A DNA stretch of 64,000 bases from Apostichopus japonicus (GCF_037975245.1 NC_092568.1:11619501-11683500); one strand, 5' to 3'; counted from the first letter of the stretch, positions 1 to 12,987 are shown. Program-made: numbers and translations. Notes: generated by a model from the sequence alone, not told the origin.

Positions 1-1329
1 ATGTTCCCTTTCGAAGGGAATGGTTATACACACCTGACGATAATCACACAGTCACAGTCTCGATGCAAGAGGACTGGGGTTGAGAGCGGATCAGACGTTC
101 CGTAGTTTGGTTTTCTTCCCCAGATTCTCTCCTGGGTGACTTTTCTTAAAAGTATCCCCGGTAATCAATCATGGGAGAATGATCGACAGGTAGATTTTGC
201 TGTAACTTGATAACTCACTTAAATAATTAAAAAATGAAAAAAGTCTTGATATGTTATAATACAAATAAAAACAGACAACTTTGAGTCCAATAATGTTTCT
301 GTAGCTATTCCAGTATTTTTCAATGTATCATTAAATTTACTAAATTTCTGGAATTCGTTTAGGCTAACTTGATGGTGACGTCGGCTCCTCACTGCAGTTC
401 TTATAGTTAATGTTAATCCGTTGTTTTTTAGGTCAACCAGAATATGTTCGTTAATCTTCATATAAGCAACAGAGTACCCTTAGATGGCATTCGACATCAT
501 TTGTCTTTAACAAATTTGTAATAAATTATAAACATGTCATTTGAGACACTATAATATTAATTTCTCCCATTGAGTATTGTAGTGCAACCGAGGAACTAGT
601 CTGATGGGCTGTGTAATAAACTAAAAGGTCCAGTCACTTTAACTAGTGAACCTCAACTGTACGTTTAAAGGGTCATTCCAAAAACAAACAAAAACTAAGT
701 AAATATGCTATACAACCCTAGCTAGACCGAGAGCAGTGGTTTTTATCGGTCCACGGCATATCAAAGTTAATTTTGTTGCTGAAGTTATCAAAACACAATA
801 CGGGGTATTTTTTTGGGGGGGGGGGGGAAATCTCAAACAAAGTTCTTAAGAATCACTCAGTTTCCGAAACAACCTATATCCGGTATGAGAATTTGCTACA
901 ACACTGTTGCTTATAATGAGACCATATTGAAACTAGTATAGTTTGGTTTTCTTGCAAAAGTGATATAGATTGAATTCTATATATATTAAAATTTTATCTC
1001 ATGGTCTTCCCGGCTTGTATGTCTCTAGTTTTGCAACGAATATAATGCTTGTTTTGGTGAAGGTTGTGTAAATCTTTACCAACACATTTATGTCAAACAA
1101 TGAGTTTAATTAAGTTCCTGCAAACCATTGTGAACCGCATGACTGTTTGAATGTGTTGCTTGACCTACCACAAATAACCCATTACAGTAAAATCCATTCC
1201 ACCTTCAGAGTGACAAGAAAACAAAAACGGCTTTTAAGGAATTCGATGGCGCTAGTTTGAAACAGGGTGTTTTTAATATAAAATAATTATATGGCGCTTA
1301 AAGGCATCCGTAGATTTACTTTTAGGAGA

Positions 1330-1660
1330 ATAGCGCCTCACCGGGCCACGTATTCAGTGGACGGTGGCTGCAAGCATGCCGGTCGCAGAGATGTCACCAC
1401 CTCTGGCCAAAGGCAAGGATTCACGCACGCCACCTAGTACGCTTCTGGTCGATTTGACCGACCTTCTGCGCATCCTCCCGGGTTCTTTTGCGACAACAAG
1501 GGAGACATGGTACGGGATCCTAGGCCACAAAAAGGCACCATGCCACAGCCTGAGGTATTATCGCCAGAGGCCTGTCTTGAACCCTAGCCACGATTTACAC
1601 GACCGACGAGGAATGAGTCTTTCGTCACCCTCTTAACAGCATCGGCCACCACATCAGCTA
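1330..1660. other. GC-rich conserved block, copy 1
   Basis: A GC-rich island in AT-rich DNA, also at 19740-20070 and 52072-52400. A plus-strand frame of 90 codons (MAASMPVAEMSPPLAKGKDS...) is open here; in the second copy it runs 103 codons, and in the third it ends early through a one-base change in an A-run. A minus-strand frame is also open in one copy. The few substitutions do not follow codon position clearly and flanks are equally conserved, so coding is not supported. I do not recognise it; it may be part of an old mobile element. Confidence 0.5.
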
Positions 1661-1749
1661 GTAATTTATATGGTTGAATTAATATATCAAGACTTCAGCG
1701 TCGACTACTGAAATAGAAAAAGAAATTTTAAACGTGTATAACCAACCAT

Positions 1750-1815
1750 CGATGGAGTCGAACTCAGTTCATCAGGTTACCAGTCCACTGCTCTACCCAC
1801 TGAACCATTTGACGA
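1750..1815 (-). repeat. tRNA-like remnant in spacer 1
   Basis: The minus strand reads like a degenerate tRNA: an A-box-like TGGTTCAGTGGGTAGAGCA, an anticodon-loop-like CTGGTAA and a B-box-like GAGTTCGACTCC. Stem pairing is poor, so this is a tRNA pseudogene or a SINE head. Copies occur at 20157-20222 and 52492-52555. Confidence 0.5.
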
Positions 1816-3098
1816 GTAAGCTTTCAACGAGCTTAAATTGATATTGTTGGTTAGATACAATCTAATGGTAACCGTGAACGACACTGCCTTCAACGAAATC
1901 TCTATTCATCCTGTTTTACTCTCATTAGAACAACGGATCTGAATATCTTTATTAACAAGAAGCTCACGCTCCAATGTTTTTGTTTACATTGCAGCAAGCA
2001 GCAAGAATGTCGCTTCCTTTCAAGACTTAAATGTACAATAGGCTTATGCCCCGATATATCGATGACTTCGAAGCAAGCAGTAAAAGAAAACGGATTCTGT
2101 GAATCTTCTTATTCACAAAAGGTTGCTTAAGATTATGCTCGCAAGAGAGTTCTTGCTGTAAGTTGTCTCCCTTTACAACTATATTTTATGCAGACGATCA
2201 TGAACTTGGATTAAGCCTGAAGTTTCAACAAACATACCTATTCACATTTCAAGACCTTTTTGAATAAGGAATGGACAATACTTATTAAGTCCAACACGTT
2301 AACTACATGTGACTAATCTTATTTAGGTATTTGAATGGCTGGAAATAGCACAGTAATTCGAAACCCGAGACAGAATTCATACGGTTTTGAGTTTATGCAA
2401 GTAGATTTACGAAAAATACGGGGATCGGGAATTCGTCAGTATACAAGTCTTTGTTTAGTCCGCAAGTGACTAGATGTGTTTATTGATCCTCTGAAACTGC
2501 GGTATTTGCGTGTAGAGCCCCCCCCCCCCCCCCCCCATGTACGAAGTGTGTATTTAGTTTAATACAAAATATTAGAATCATCTTTATAAATATCAAATTT
2601 TGATCTATTATCAGCCAACGTTGCATTTTGAAAGACTGAATCGTAATGAGGAAGGGACGGTGACGAGGACGGGGTTTGGGTGTTTTTATAGCTTCTATAT
2701 GTGCAATGCAAGTCAACGCTCTGACATGGTCGACTCTATCAGCAGCTAAATCTCTATAAAGCATAAGTTATAGGAGGCAATAACATCCCTTTCAAGGTCG
2801 TAGCTACTCTCCCCTCACCGCCGCCCCTCCTTCTCATTTCATTTGCCGATAAGTTACTGAACCCTGAAAAATTGTATCTCAGATCAGATCTCTATAACAA
2901 AGAAATAAACGGGCGGAATAAAATTAAGTTTCCTCCTCCTATTGATTTGAAAAGAGGTATTTGCGTCACTCTCATAGAGTGTGGGTTTGAAATAATTGAC
3001 ATAGGTCATCCAGAACTCTGTCTTAATTTATTATTTGTCTTTCATCCAGAACTCTGTTTAACTCTGTTTAACAAAATATGTTGTATCATTGAAATAGG

Positions 3099-3300
3099 CG
3101 TGACATGACAAAAATCAGGTTTAAGCATGAAAGGTATAAACGTAGCTCGGTAAATTGGGTAACCTTATGTACGTAACCATGGTATCGTCTTGTATTAGGA
3201 TCTGATATTGCCATTTGGGTAACAAGCAGTTGTGTCACGCTCAATTTATACGGTTTGAGGCAAATATATCTTATCATCAAAAACATGCAAAATTTGGTGG
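3099..3300. repeat. About 200-bp dispersed repeat, spacer 1 copy a
   Basis: Runs from TGACATGACAAAAATCAGG through AGGTATAAACGTAGCT to CAAATATATCTTATCATCAA. It recurs in the same orientation at 4155-4325, 21738-21920, 53845-54025 and 54865-55045. It looks like a short interspersed or duplicated element of unknown class; the small minus-strand frames over it are shared by-products. Confidence 0.6.
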
Positions 3301-4154
3301 GACCATCATATTTAAAAAGACTATGGGCCAACGGAGACCCCCCCCCCTAACTAACTTTAAATTCATCACCTGACCCAAATTTATTCATGCAAAAAAATTG
3401 ATCTTGAAAAAAAAGAACATCATGTAACAAAGTATTGTAAGTGTTGTAAGTGTCAAAAGGAAGGAAGAACCAATGAGAACATGTGAACTATAGAAATATT
3501 CTTTGTATTCCGTTTCAAGTCATGGAGGATTAGAGATTACGTTGATCCCAAGAACTAACCCCCATGAAATGGAAGGAAAGCTAAAAGGGAAAGCATTCTT
3601 ATAAGAAATTCCCTCTGAAAAAATACACTTTACACAATCATAACAGAGCTATATGCTGCTATATCCTTTCTATGGATTTAAAACTAACGACATTAGATAT
3701 TAGAAAAGGGAATGATACAACCTTGGCACACCTGTTTTCAATCTTTCAATCACATGAACTACGATTGGCAGAGGTCAGGCGAAGTTTCCCTCCTCACTAG
3801 CAGGGGATTCTCCCTAGCAGGGGATTCTCCCTGCTTGCCTGCTGGATGCCCCTGCTCCCATTTTGCGTATGAGTGAGAGGATATAATTCTGTCTACAAGA
3901 TCGATGAGTGGCTATATGCGAAATTGTAAGTCAAGTAAAAAAAAATATATTATTTACCATTGATTCAAATTTACTTTCTTTTATGTTTGTTCCCATTTAT
4001 TTGTGTTTTGTATATTCTCTTGTAGTGGAATGTAGCAAATCAGTAGCCTATCAGTTGACACAGCTGAATGAAATCATGAGAAGTGTAAGATATATACTAT
4101 AAGTATATAACCCATATTGAGGAGAAAAAGCAAAAGATGTTGTGTCAGTGAAAT

Positions 4155-4325
4155 AGGCGTGACATGACAAATATCAGGTTTAAGCATGAAAGGTATAAAC
4201 GTAGCTAGGTAAATTGAGTAACCATGTTACCGTCCTGTATTAGGAACTGGTATTACTATTGGGTAACTTGCAAATGCGTCACGCTAACTTCATCCAGTTT
4301 GGCACAAATATATCTTTTCATCAAG
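4155..4325. repeat. About 200-bp dispersed repeat, spacer 1 copy b
   Basis: Second, more diverged copy about 1 kb from copy a. Spacer 2 keeps only one copy, consistent with a deletion between them. Confidence 0.6.
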
Positions 4326-4499
4326 AAAATAACGTGAGAACAAGAGAGTAAAAAAAGGCGGTAGCAAAGCGAGGACTGATGTGACGAAATATGGCAACGC
4401 AGTGACATACCTCCCCCCCCCCCTGCCAAAAAAGAAAAAGAAAAAAAAGCGAATCCCTTGGGGATTTTCACCCCCACCTTGTTTTTCGGTTAGCTAGGA

Positions 4500-4735
4500 T
4501 GAGCTTAATCGATGATATGTCGATTTAAATAGGTATATGTCACTTTGAATTGCTAGAAACTGGTGTAAGTCCAATGAAATTGACTTCTACCGATTTAATT
4601 CGACATATCATCAATTTAAACTGGTAGATGTTTTTTTTTTTTTTTAAATTGACATCTACCGGTACCGATTTATTTTACACATCATCGATTTAAATTGGTA
4701 TATGTCGATTTAAATCGGTATATATCAATTTAAAT
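4500..4735. repeat. 20-bp GATTTAAATNGGTATATGTC satellite, left part
   Basis: Imperfect tandem copies of a 19-21 bp unit mixing GATTTAAAT and GGTATATGTC, in both orientations in places. The array was split by the TIR element at 4740-6319 and continues at 6328-6590. The uninterrupted equivalent in spacer 2 is 22325-22665. Confidence 0.75.
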
Positions 4736-5049
4736 CTGGGGTACTAATTTAGAATCCGTACCATCCGATATCCGACAGGCTAAAAGAGGGCGCTCTTTTT
4801 GATGGGGTGAGCGTTTTTAAATGGGGCTTGGATATTTTTGGGGGACTAAAAGAGTTTGGCGGTTTTCATGAAGGTAGTAAACTCGCTTCACTTCATTGTA
4901 CCCGTTTCACATCCCCCACACTTTCAACCGTAGTTCTCTCTATTCTTTCTGTCTTCCTCACTCGTTTTCTCGGATGAGACCTACATATCTATGAAGAGAA
5001 GAGAAGAGAAGAGAGGAGAAAACATGATTAATAACATGAGTAACACATA

Positions 5050-5125
5050 GCAGTAATCGAACCCGGGATGTTAGGATGCGAATTAATAATAGCGCATACT
5101 CCTAACCGATCAGGCCATGTGAGCC
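5050..5125 (-). repeat. tRNA-like remnant inside the TIR element
   Basis: The minus strand runs from GGCTCACATGGCC to CCCGGGTTCGATTACTGC, with an A-box-like TGGCCTGATCGG and a B-box-like GGTTCGATT. The anticodon region forms ATGCG/CGCAT around an oversized loop, and the T stem does not pair properly. A functional tRNA is unlikely. Confidence 0.5.
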
Positions 5126-5703
5126 GGATGAGGATTTGGCGTTTGGAAGAAAAATAGAAACCTTAACTTTTCCTTTATTACCATATTTGAATATTCATTA
5201 CCATATAACAAAAGCAAAATAATGAATATGCAAGTCATTCATGAATATATAATGAATATGTAATAAATAATATGAATATTTAACACAAATAAGAGCACAT
5301 AATGAATATGTAATAACTTACGATCAATAAACATTCTAGTTGACAACGACTTCCATTGAAACGTCTTCTTTTGTGATGGTCTACTGCATTAAGACTTAAG
5401 CAGGTGCTTATACCTCAATAATCCTAGCTTGTAGCAGCTCTGTTTAAAGACACACCTTAGTGTTAAATGTGTAGCCAAGTTCCTAACTAATAAAATGGGT
5501 TAAGTTCCATGCCCTCTTGGAATCCAAGTTATAGTCGTTCTATAGCAAATATAACCAAGCCAATGAGATATGACAGACTCCACAAAGGAGAAGCTGACGA
5601 CTTTAGCTTGGTAAATGTCCAAGGGAGTGTTTATGAAAGGTAATAACAGGTAATAACAATTTGTCTTCACTATCTTCTTATTATCTTATAGCCATTCATG
5701 TCA

Positions 5704-6142
5704 ACACTCCGTATCCCCACCTCCCGTTCTTCTATCTCCTAACACTATTCCTAACTTCATACCCCTAATTCCTAGCCCTATTTCCTAACCCTATTTCCTA
5801 ACCCTATTTCCTAACACTCCGTATCCCCACCTCCCGTTCTTCTATCTCCTAACACTATTCCCTACTTCATACCCCTAATTCCTAGCCCTATTTCCTAACC
5901 CCTAACCCTATTTCCTAACCCTAACCCTATTTCCTAACCCTATTTCCTAACACTCCGTATCCCCACCTCCCGTTCTTCTATCTCCTAACACTATTCCCTA
6001 CTTCATACCCCTAATTCCTAGCCCTACTTCCTAACCCCTAACCCTATTTCCTAACCTATTTCCTAACCCTATTTCCTAACCCTATTTCCTAACCCTAACC
6101 CTATTTCCTAACCCTATTTCCTAACCCTAACCCTATTTCCTA
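5704..6142. repeat. Telomere-like satellite (CCCTAA/CCTATTTCCTAA) inside the TIR element
   Basis: Many copies of CCCTATTTCCTAA mixed with pure CCCTAACCCTA runs. A longer unit starting ACTCCGTATCCCCACCTCCC repeats at about 5706, 5815 and 5950. It resembles interstitial TTAGGG-type repeats that decayed into a satellite and is carried within a transposable element. Confidence 0.75.
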
Positions 6143-6327
6143 CTATACCGCTTTAACTCATTCAAGCGAATCATTCACGCGACGCACCTATTCACCGACT
6201 GTTATTCTATTGAGCCAAGCCGGTGCGAGCACACACGTTCAGCCGGATTATACAGTTGTTCTTCGGCCGATTCGAAGTAAGCTTGCACATTCATATGGTA
6301 CGGATTCTAAAGTCAGGCCAAATCTGG

Positions 6328-6590
6328 TATAAGTCTAATTAAATTGGTATATGTCCATTAAAAATGACATATACCGATTTAATTTGACATATCATCGATT
6401 TAAACTAGTATATGTCGATTTAAATTTGTATATGTCGATTTAATTTGGTATATGTCGATTTAAATCGATGATATGTCGAATTAAACTGGTATATGTCGAT
6501 TTAAATCGGTATAAGTCAATTTAAGCTGCTGGAAACTGGTATAAGTCGGAGGAAATTGGTATCTGTCGATGTATATTGGTATAAGTCGAT
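6328..6590. repeat. 20-bp GATTTAAAT satellite, right part
   Basis: Continuation of the 4500-4735 array on the other side of the inserted element. Confidence 0.75.
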
Positions 6591-7774
6591 CCCCCATGAT
6601 TTGAGACTGATGGCCCGCCATACGAGTAACTGAATGATAACGCTACGGAGTGACCACAATTATATAAGCAATTTAGATTTATAAACTGCAAGGTATCCTT
6701 TGTGAAACTGGACTGGAAAGGTTATCAGACCCTTTTTATAATAATAAAGACTATTAAATATGTATAAGTGAATTGTGAATACTAATTGGGCTCTCGAACT
6801 AATGGACGCAGAGAACGACAATACACTGTGTATACCAGTCTGCACTTCGCTAGCGTAAACTTGTAATAGAAGTAATAACAGTAAGGCTGTGACCCGAAAT
6901 GTGAAATGTTTATTTTCATTTATCATTTGCAATAGTTTACCTAACGAGTCCGAAGGAAATCACTGCCCCCCCCGCCCCGTTATTTCCTTATCCCTTTTAT
7001 CTAACGTGTGAATAAACTGAAAAGAACTGATGCTTTATTGTGCGGTAATGAGCTGTGGTTTTTTTATTTCGTCTTTAATATGTTGTTGAACTTTGCCTAT
7101 AACACTTTGTTAAATTGATTTCTGTTTAATATTTTTTTAGATGGAGCGGGGAGGAGGGATCAGGCCAGAAGGAGATGGAGGTGTATGGGTAGAGAGGTGC
7201 CATTCAGTCACCATCTACTTGGTAACGCAAACGTCCAGGGAAATCCTCAAAATTCCATTCACTTTTTGTGATGTTAAATAACAACATGAAATTAGAGTCA
7301 CAGAACAGCTTGTGTGATTCCTTTTTAGACTTGAACACAAAATAAAGTATAGTCATTCAATGAATGTTATGAGAGAATGTTGTCGTATTCACACAGGGAA
7401 CATTTCTTGTGATTGTACATATGTGTGTTTTATATGCCTAGATTCCACCCTTGTCATAAAACACACAACGTAATAGAAAGAAACGAAAGGAACGAGTTAC
7501 GGATACAAACGATATATTTGACGATTACAACGAAACAAACACATCGCGAAACAAAGCACAACTGAATATATCAATATGAGTGATAGGAAGTTGATGACGT
7601 CATGGTTACCAAGGTATCACATCCGGCCAGTGATCTGATGTAGTACGGATGGGCACAGATCAAGCTTCTTCGACATCCAATCAGTGGATATGAGACTTTA
7701 TACCGTTACTCAACACCTCACGACCCTTCACGTATCCGAGTCTCACCCCACCCCTACCCCGGGGGTAAATGTCA

Positions 7775-10700
7775 TCAGCACTGCAGGTAAAGGTGACGAT
7801 CATCTGTTATGAAATGAAGAAAAGAAGAATGATACCTCAAAAATAAATTGGGCCGAAGAAGTTCGTGTAACTATAAGGTCCATGAATAGTTCGGGTTATT
7901 AATTATACCAGTTTGGAAAGCTGCCTTTGCAATGGACGAAAAGTGACCAAAGAAAAAAAACTGTTAGCAAACTGCTTAAACACTAAAGAACCTGTGTAAG
8001 AAAATGTTTCAAAGTAAAAGGCCCCGACGTTTCGATCCTAGCGAAAATCCACTAACATTGCAGCGAGAAGTATACAGTTTATATACATGTTCTATAAAAT
8101 GTAAACTTACGTATACCGCACAGTATTGCAAACGTGTGATGTATTCCATTCAGTGATGAAATGTCTCTAAATTGATATTTACTCATTTTAATTATCTAAT
8201 AATGTATATTGATAATGTAAACATGTATCATACCATTAGTGAACACGTCGTCTCCTTTCCCTGCTGGGTAGGTTTGTTTGATGAAGAAAAAACCGTCTGT
8301 TGGTAAATAAGAGGATCGTCAATGTCAATCTTATAGTGGCTGTGAAAATGTAATCTCAGAAAGGTCAAAGGTCGATATGACTAGTTCAAATCATTATTCG
8401 TTTAAGAGACATTGTTTCTGATGTTATTGGTAAATTACAACAAAATATTTTATGGATAAAGAAAAAATATAAAATCAGAGGCTTTCCCGAGTGCGGGTGG
8501 CGCTTTTCTCTATAGTCAGTGGGAGGAAGAGAATAATACCACTCCTCTGGGTCCACTGACGTCCTGAGGTGTAGAACCAGGGAGTATGGGGTGAATGGGC
8601 CACTTTTCAGACTCACTCAGAAATTGCCCAAAACTTGCGTTAGATCGAATTACAGACATAATTTCTAGTCTAAATATACCCCAGAACGCATCATTTATTT
8701 TGATGTCTGCATATTTTATGCTTATTCGGGAGTCGGCTTCAAAGACCACAGGTGCCACACCCCTTCCGATAAGAACCCTTGATCCGCCTCTGTACATTCT
8801 ACGGTCATGCCCCTACGTAAATCTGGGCAAATTTAGCAATTAGCCCCCTCCCCCCCCCCCCCCAATCTTTGAAATCCTGTACATGTCTGCTGATGTAGCT
8901 CAAGAAATAGCCATGGCCAAACGTGTGTAAAATAATCCTATATGTTATGTCCAGTCATTGGTTAAACTTTGTTACAGAATAACGTACTTATACTTTAAAT
9001 AAATGGAATCTTTTGAAGTAAATATACAAACCTGATTGTCGTAGGTCTATCTCCTCAGCCTGGTATTCGTAACTTCCATCTGTAAAATAAATAAACAATT
9101 TGATAATTGTTGCAAAAGACAGACTGTTACTCCGAGTTGCGCCATAAATATGAAATCAAACGGCGAAAATAAAGACGCATGCGTAAATGTAAGAAAATGC
9201 TTCCAATTATGTGTATACAATTTTCATATTATTCTTATATCTCGACGCTCGATAACATACTTCGTAGGGAATTTTAATATTTCGATCGAACGACTTAAGA
9301 AAATTCAATCTTCGTAATGTGTCTGCCAATATTTGTTACAATTATTGTTTTGTGTAATATTGATAATATATTATGACAGGCTATACATGGAATGTTTGTA
9401 TTATGTGTTACGGTATTGTAAATAAATACAGTGGGAAAAAAAGGATACATGTGTCGCGCAATTGAGATGAGTAAATTATTACCATTCGTAGTCGTTTCCA
9501 ACAAACTGTGGCTGTAGTATGTATCATCTATGAATAAGAAAATACAAAATAAATTTATTTTGTCTTCAATCGGCCTATAATGGATAACAAAGGAAACATC
9601 GTGATATATATATACGATATTTAAATTGTCAGGACTTGGCCTTTAGAGAGGTTCTGGCTGCCCCTCCCCTAGAAAGGCATCCCCCCCCGAAATTATACAA
9701 TGAATGACTACATGGATTGCATTAGAAATTTTTTTTTTCGCTTTTTAGATGAATCCTTTAACGGTAATAGAGATACAAACTCTCATGTATACATTTGCAT
9801 AATCGATTCATAATTACCTGTGCGGGTCGATTGACTTGAAGACGTCACTACATTGGATGAAACTCCATCTATATATAAGACAAGGATATGGTATAAGAAG
9901 GGCACTACTAAAATGCAAATGAACAAAGAACACCAACAACGTATAATATAGCCTACTGTGATATCCCCTTGACCATGATGGGATATATATCGGTACAAGT
10001 GAGAAGGTATCATAAATTTATTGATCTTTATTTATAAATATTGAGAAATTCACGATCCTCAGAGTAACATCATTTTTCGATATTAATTAATTATGATACG
10101 AATATTTACTGTAATATATCACTAAATGACTGAATCAATATTATTTCTGATTAAAATCACTCACCAGTTGAGATTCGCTGATCCTGATATACTGTAGTTG
10201 TGACGTCATCATCTGGAAGTAAAAACAAAGGTTTAGAAGTAATGATTATACTTTGATACCTGCAAGCCTCGGGACACAATCTTTAATACAAAATGTTTGT
10301 TACTTCAAGTGGTCTACATTTTTTCATTTACCGTACTTTATACAGCAGGTACATAACAATATAAAATAATATAGAAACAAGAGTGTGAAAGGTTAAATTG
10401 GTTTTCTTGACATTTACATTTTTACTTTACTTTCGTAAATATTAGTTTACACAAGATAGCTTAGACGTGAAGGTTAACGGTCTTTACTAAACTATACCTG
10501 ATACAGTTTCCTCCGAGCCACTCTGAGTTTGACTCTGACATGATGTCCCGTCTGAGGATACAATATGTAAATCAAGTTAATTACAAAACTGCAACTTGTT
10601 AAAAAAAACTTTACTGTCATCCGGTTCATGTGTTCTTATTTTTATCCTTTACATGACAACTGTTTGTAGCAGCAATTTAATTCCAAACTATGGTAATATA

Positions 10701-12987
10701 ACAACATAAAGAACAAAGAAAGATAAAATAAGTTTAATATACGAGTTTCGCAGAGAAACTTGATTATTTATCTTTTGAAGTCTTTTAACTTTATGAAGAG
10801 CAGATCGTGTTAGGTTAAGATTCATTTCATTCATATTTTATACAAATAAATCCAACTCACCACTAACACTGGTCTGCAAACTGAATTGTTTGTTTATTGT
10901 TGTTTGCTTTCCAGCTAAAATAAGAAGGGAACAAAATAATAAATTTGTAAATTATACTGGGTGGGTGGCGTTCCATAAACTATAACAGCTATCAATGATA
11001 AATTGACAAGAGGAAGGTTATATATGTATTCACGACATTATCAAAGGTATGGATTTCTTTCTATCCCTGTGCGATCGTATATCAATGCATGTATATCAAT
11101 GACAGAGGTATATAGCTACTTACCTACTACAGTGTTATCAGTGATGTGGCTTAGCTCTTCCTTGCCAATCCCAAAAACTGTGAACGAGGAGAGTAATTTA
11201 CAACAAATTATGGATTATTTAATAATTACAAATGTAACCGTATCGATATAATACTGAAGCAGTGTGCGTTACAACTTCCTCGATTATGTTTTGTACAGTG
11301 ATGAAGAGTAGGGTGGGTGGACTGGTTGAAAGATGAGGAAATTTGCTAAACACATTATTAAGTTGATGAGAAGCTAATTATGTCTTGTGACTGTTTCAAA
11401 TAATAAATAAATTAATAATTGGTTAAAATAATAAATTATAACAAAATAATGAACAGTAGGTTACTCACCAGAGTAATCACACTGTTGAATGTCCTGTGTA
11501 TGGGTGATAGTTTGTCCGTCTGTAAACAGAGAATATATTACGTCACATCATAATATGACAGACTAATAGGCCATCAAAGGTATTATAAATCTATAAGATA
11601 AATTGTAATTTGATATTCATGATTCCTTATCATTATTATTATTATTATTATTAAATATTTGAAATTACAAACCTTCGGATTGAGTTGTTATCTTATTCGC
11701 CTTCAGTTGGTATGAAGACACCCCATCTGTCAGAGAAAGGAAAGAGGAATCCATTAATATCGCTGAAACAATAAACTCACAGAAAAAGTCGCAGTGTCGA
11801 TGACTTTAAGGCTATAGGTTTACTTGTTGTAAGTAGTCAAGGAGCCGTTATAGCTCTATGAAGTAATCCTTCACACACCACTGTTTATCCCCTCCTATAC
11901 CTCCAGATGATACCGTATATATTGAGCGTAAGTTACGCCCACACCCCCCCCCCCACCCCACCCGCCAAATGAACATCCGAAGAGAAACACCTTGGCAATG
12001 ACATGTGACACAATACAGCGACACTTACCACTCCAATAGTACATGTATTTGGTGGCTGTCTTGGTACCGGTCGGATCTGAAAGAATTATGAAAAAGCATT
12101 TTGAAGTAATAATTTCAAAAGTACGTGTTAGAATTTAAAATAAAAATCAATCAAAACTATCTATTTTTCTCACCTGTTAGAGTTTCCTCGGTGTTTTGGA
12201 TCTGATCAGGGCCTGCAAAGATTGTCAAATTATATTATATTAGAAAACAGTCAAGAAGACTTTTATTACATAAATCTCAGATTTATTACCTTGAGTTGAA
12301 ATTATAGAAAGAAATGAAAGATTAATATTTAAATTTTTCAAGTCAATTGAGTATTAACTTGTTTTGCGCACAATACGTAATTCATTTTCCCTCAATACTC
12401 ACCAGTTGAACTTTTGAAAGTATACTGGTAGTAAGTCAGGGTGTAACCTGAAAAGCGAAAAAATATGACTTTTCTCGTCAAAATGTGATAATTACAAGTA
12501 ACTATTTGACACGGGACTGCAGAGACTTCCCCAAGTGACCACCCCCTCCAACGTGTTAAAAGAAGATATGCCTAAATACTTTAATATAATGTAACCATAT
12601 AGTATAGCCTACCGACTACAGTGAGTGTTACTTTACCTTCACATCTCGTTGTTGTGGTCTGTTGAGTGTGTTGGCCCTGAATATCTGCAGCGTGAATAAA
12701 ATTGGCTAAAGTGTTTATAAAGTTAGAAACCAATTTTCTTGGACAATGACAGTTTTTTTTTCTCTTTTTCTAAGGTTTTACCTATTGGAGATGTACTGCT
12801 AACCAAACGGTTTTTCTCAAGTTAGATACAATGCAGTAGTGACTAAAAGCATATCGTTTTTAATATACAAAAGTCACGAAAATGATGAAATACTGAATGG
12901 AAACAAAATATATCTTACCAGACCAGGTAGAGGTAGTATCATCTTGTTGATGCACCTCGAAGGCAGCAGGGGTCATGTACTGCTCGA
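7775..12987 (-). CDS. Gene A exons 8-23: Thr/Ser/Gln-rich modular tail
   Basis: Fourteen exons (9-22) of 39-63 nt plus exon 8 (69 nt) and terminal exon 23. Examples are exon 9 DIQGQHTQQTTTTRCE, exon 12 DPTGTKTATKYMYYWS, exon 17 DGTSCQSQTQSGSEETVS, exon 19 DGVSSNVVTSSSQSTRT and exon 21 DGSYEYQAEEIDLRQS. Most exons start with Asp or Gly formed by the split codon G/AT, G/AC or G/GN, and six start Asp-Gly. This points to spread by exon duplication, though the bodies have diverged. The composition (Thr, Ser, Gln, Asp, Tyr) suggests a disordered, possibly O-glycosylated stalk. Exon 23 encodes DDRHLYLQC then TGA at 7777-7775. Confidence 0.75.

Larger units (their letters stand above)
4740..6319. mobile_element. 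1.58-kb non-autonomous TIR transposon with 8-bp target duplication
   Basis: Terminal inverted repeats share TTTAGAATCCGTACCAT (4748-4764, and inverted at 6295-6311), and the outer ends start GG. Direct repeats AAATCTGG at 4732-4739 and 6320-6327 are an 8-bp target duplication, and spacer 2 shows the site without the insert. There is no transposase. The interior holds a tRNA-like remnant (5050-5125), an AT-rich repeat and a telomere-like satellite (5704-6142). GG termini with an 8-bp duplication would fit a Merlin-type element, but the class is not certain. Confidence 0.75.
1..7740. repeat. Spacer 1: tandem duplication unit 3' of gene A
   Basis: Positions 1 to about 4475 align with 18405-22310 and 50757-55190, and 6330-7740 aligns with the end of spacer 2 (to 23600) and with 37076-38060. 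No spliced gene or convincing ORF was found; the longer frames are shared with the other spacers and lack splice context. It holds a GC-rich conserved block, a tRNA-like remnant, 200-bp and 20-bp repeats and the TIR element at 4740-6319. Position 1 is already inside the unit. Confidence 0.8.

Noticed and set aside
1364-1636. 90-codon plus-strand frame as a gene
   Set aside because: The frame length changes between the three copies through small changes, there is no splice or promoter context, and flanks are equally conserved.
1750-1815. Functional tRNA gene
   Set aside because: A- and B-box-like strings are present but acceptor and anticodon stems do not pair well, and it recurs only as part of the duplicated spacer.
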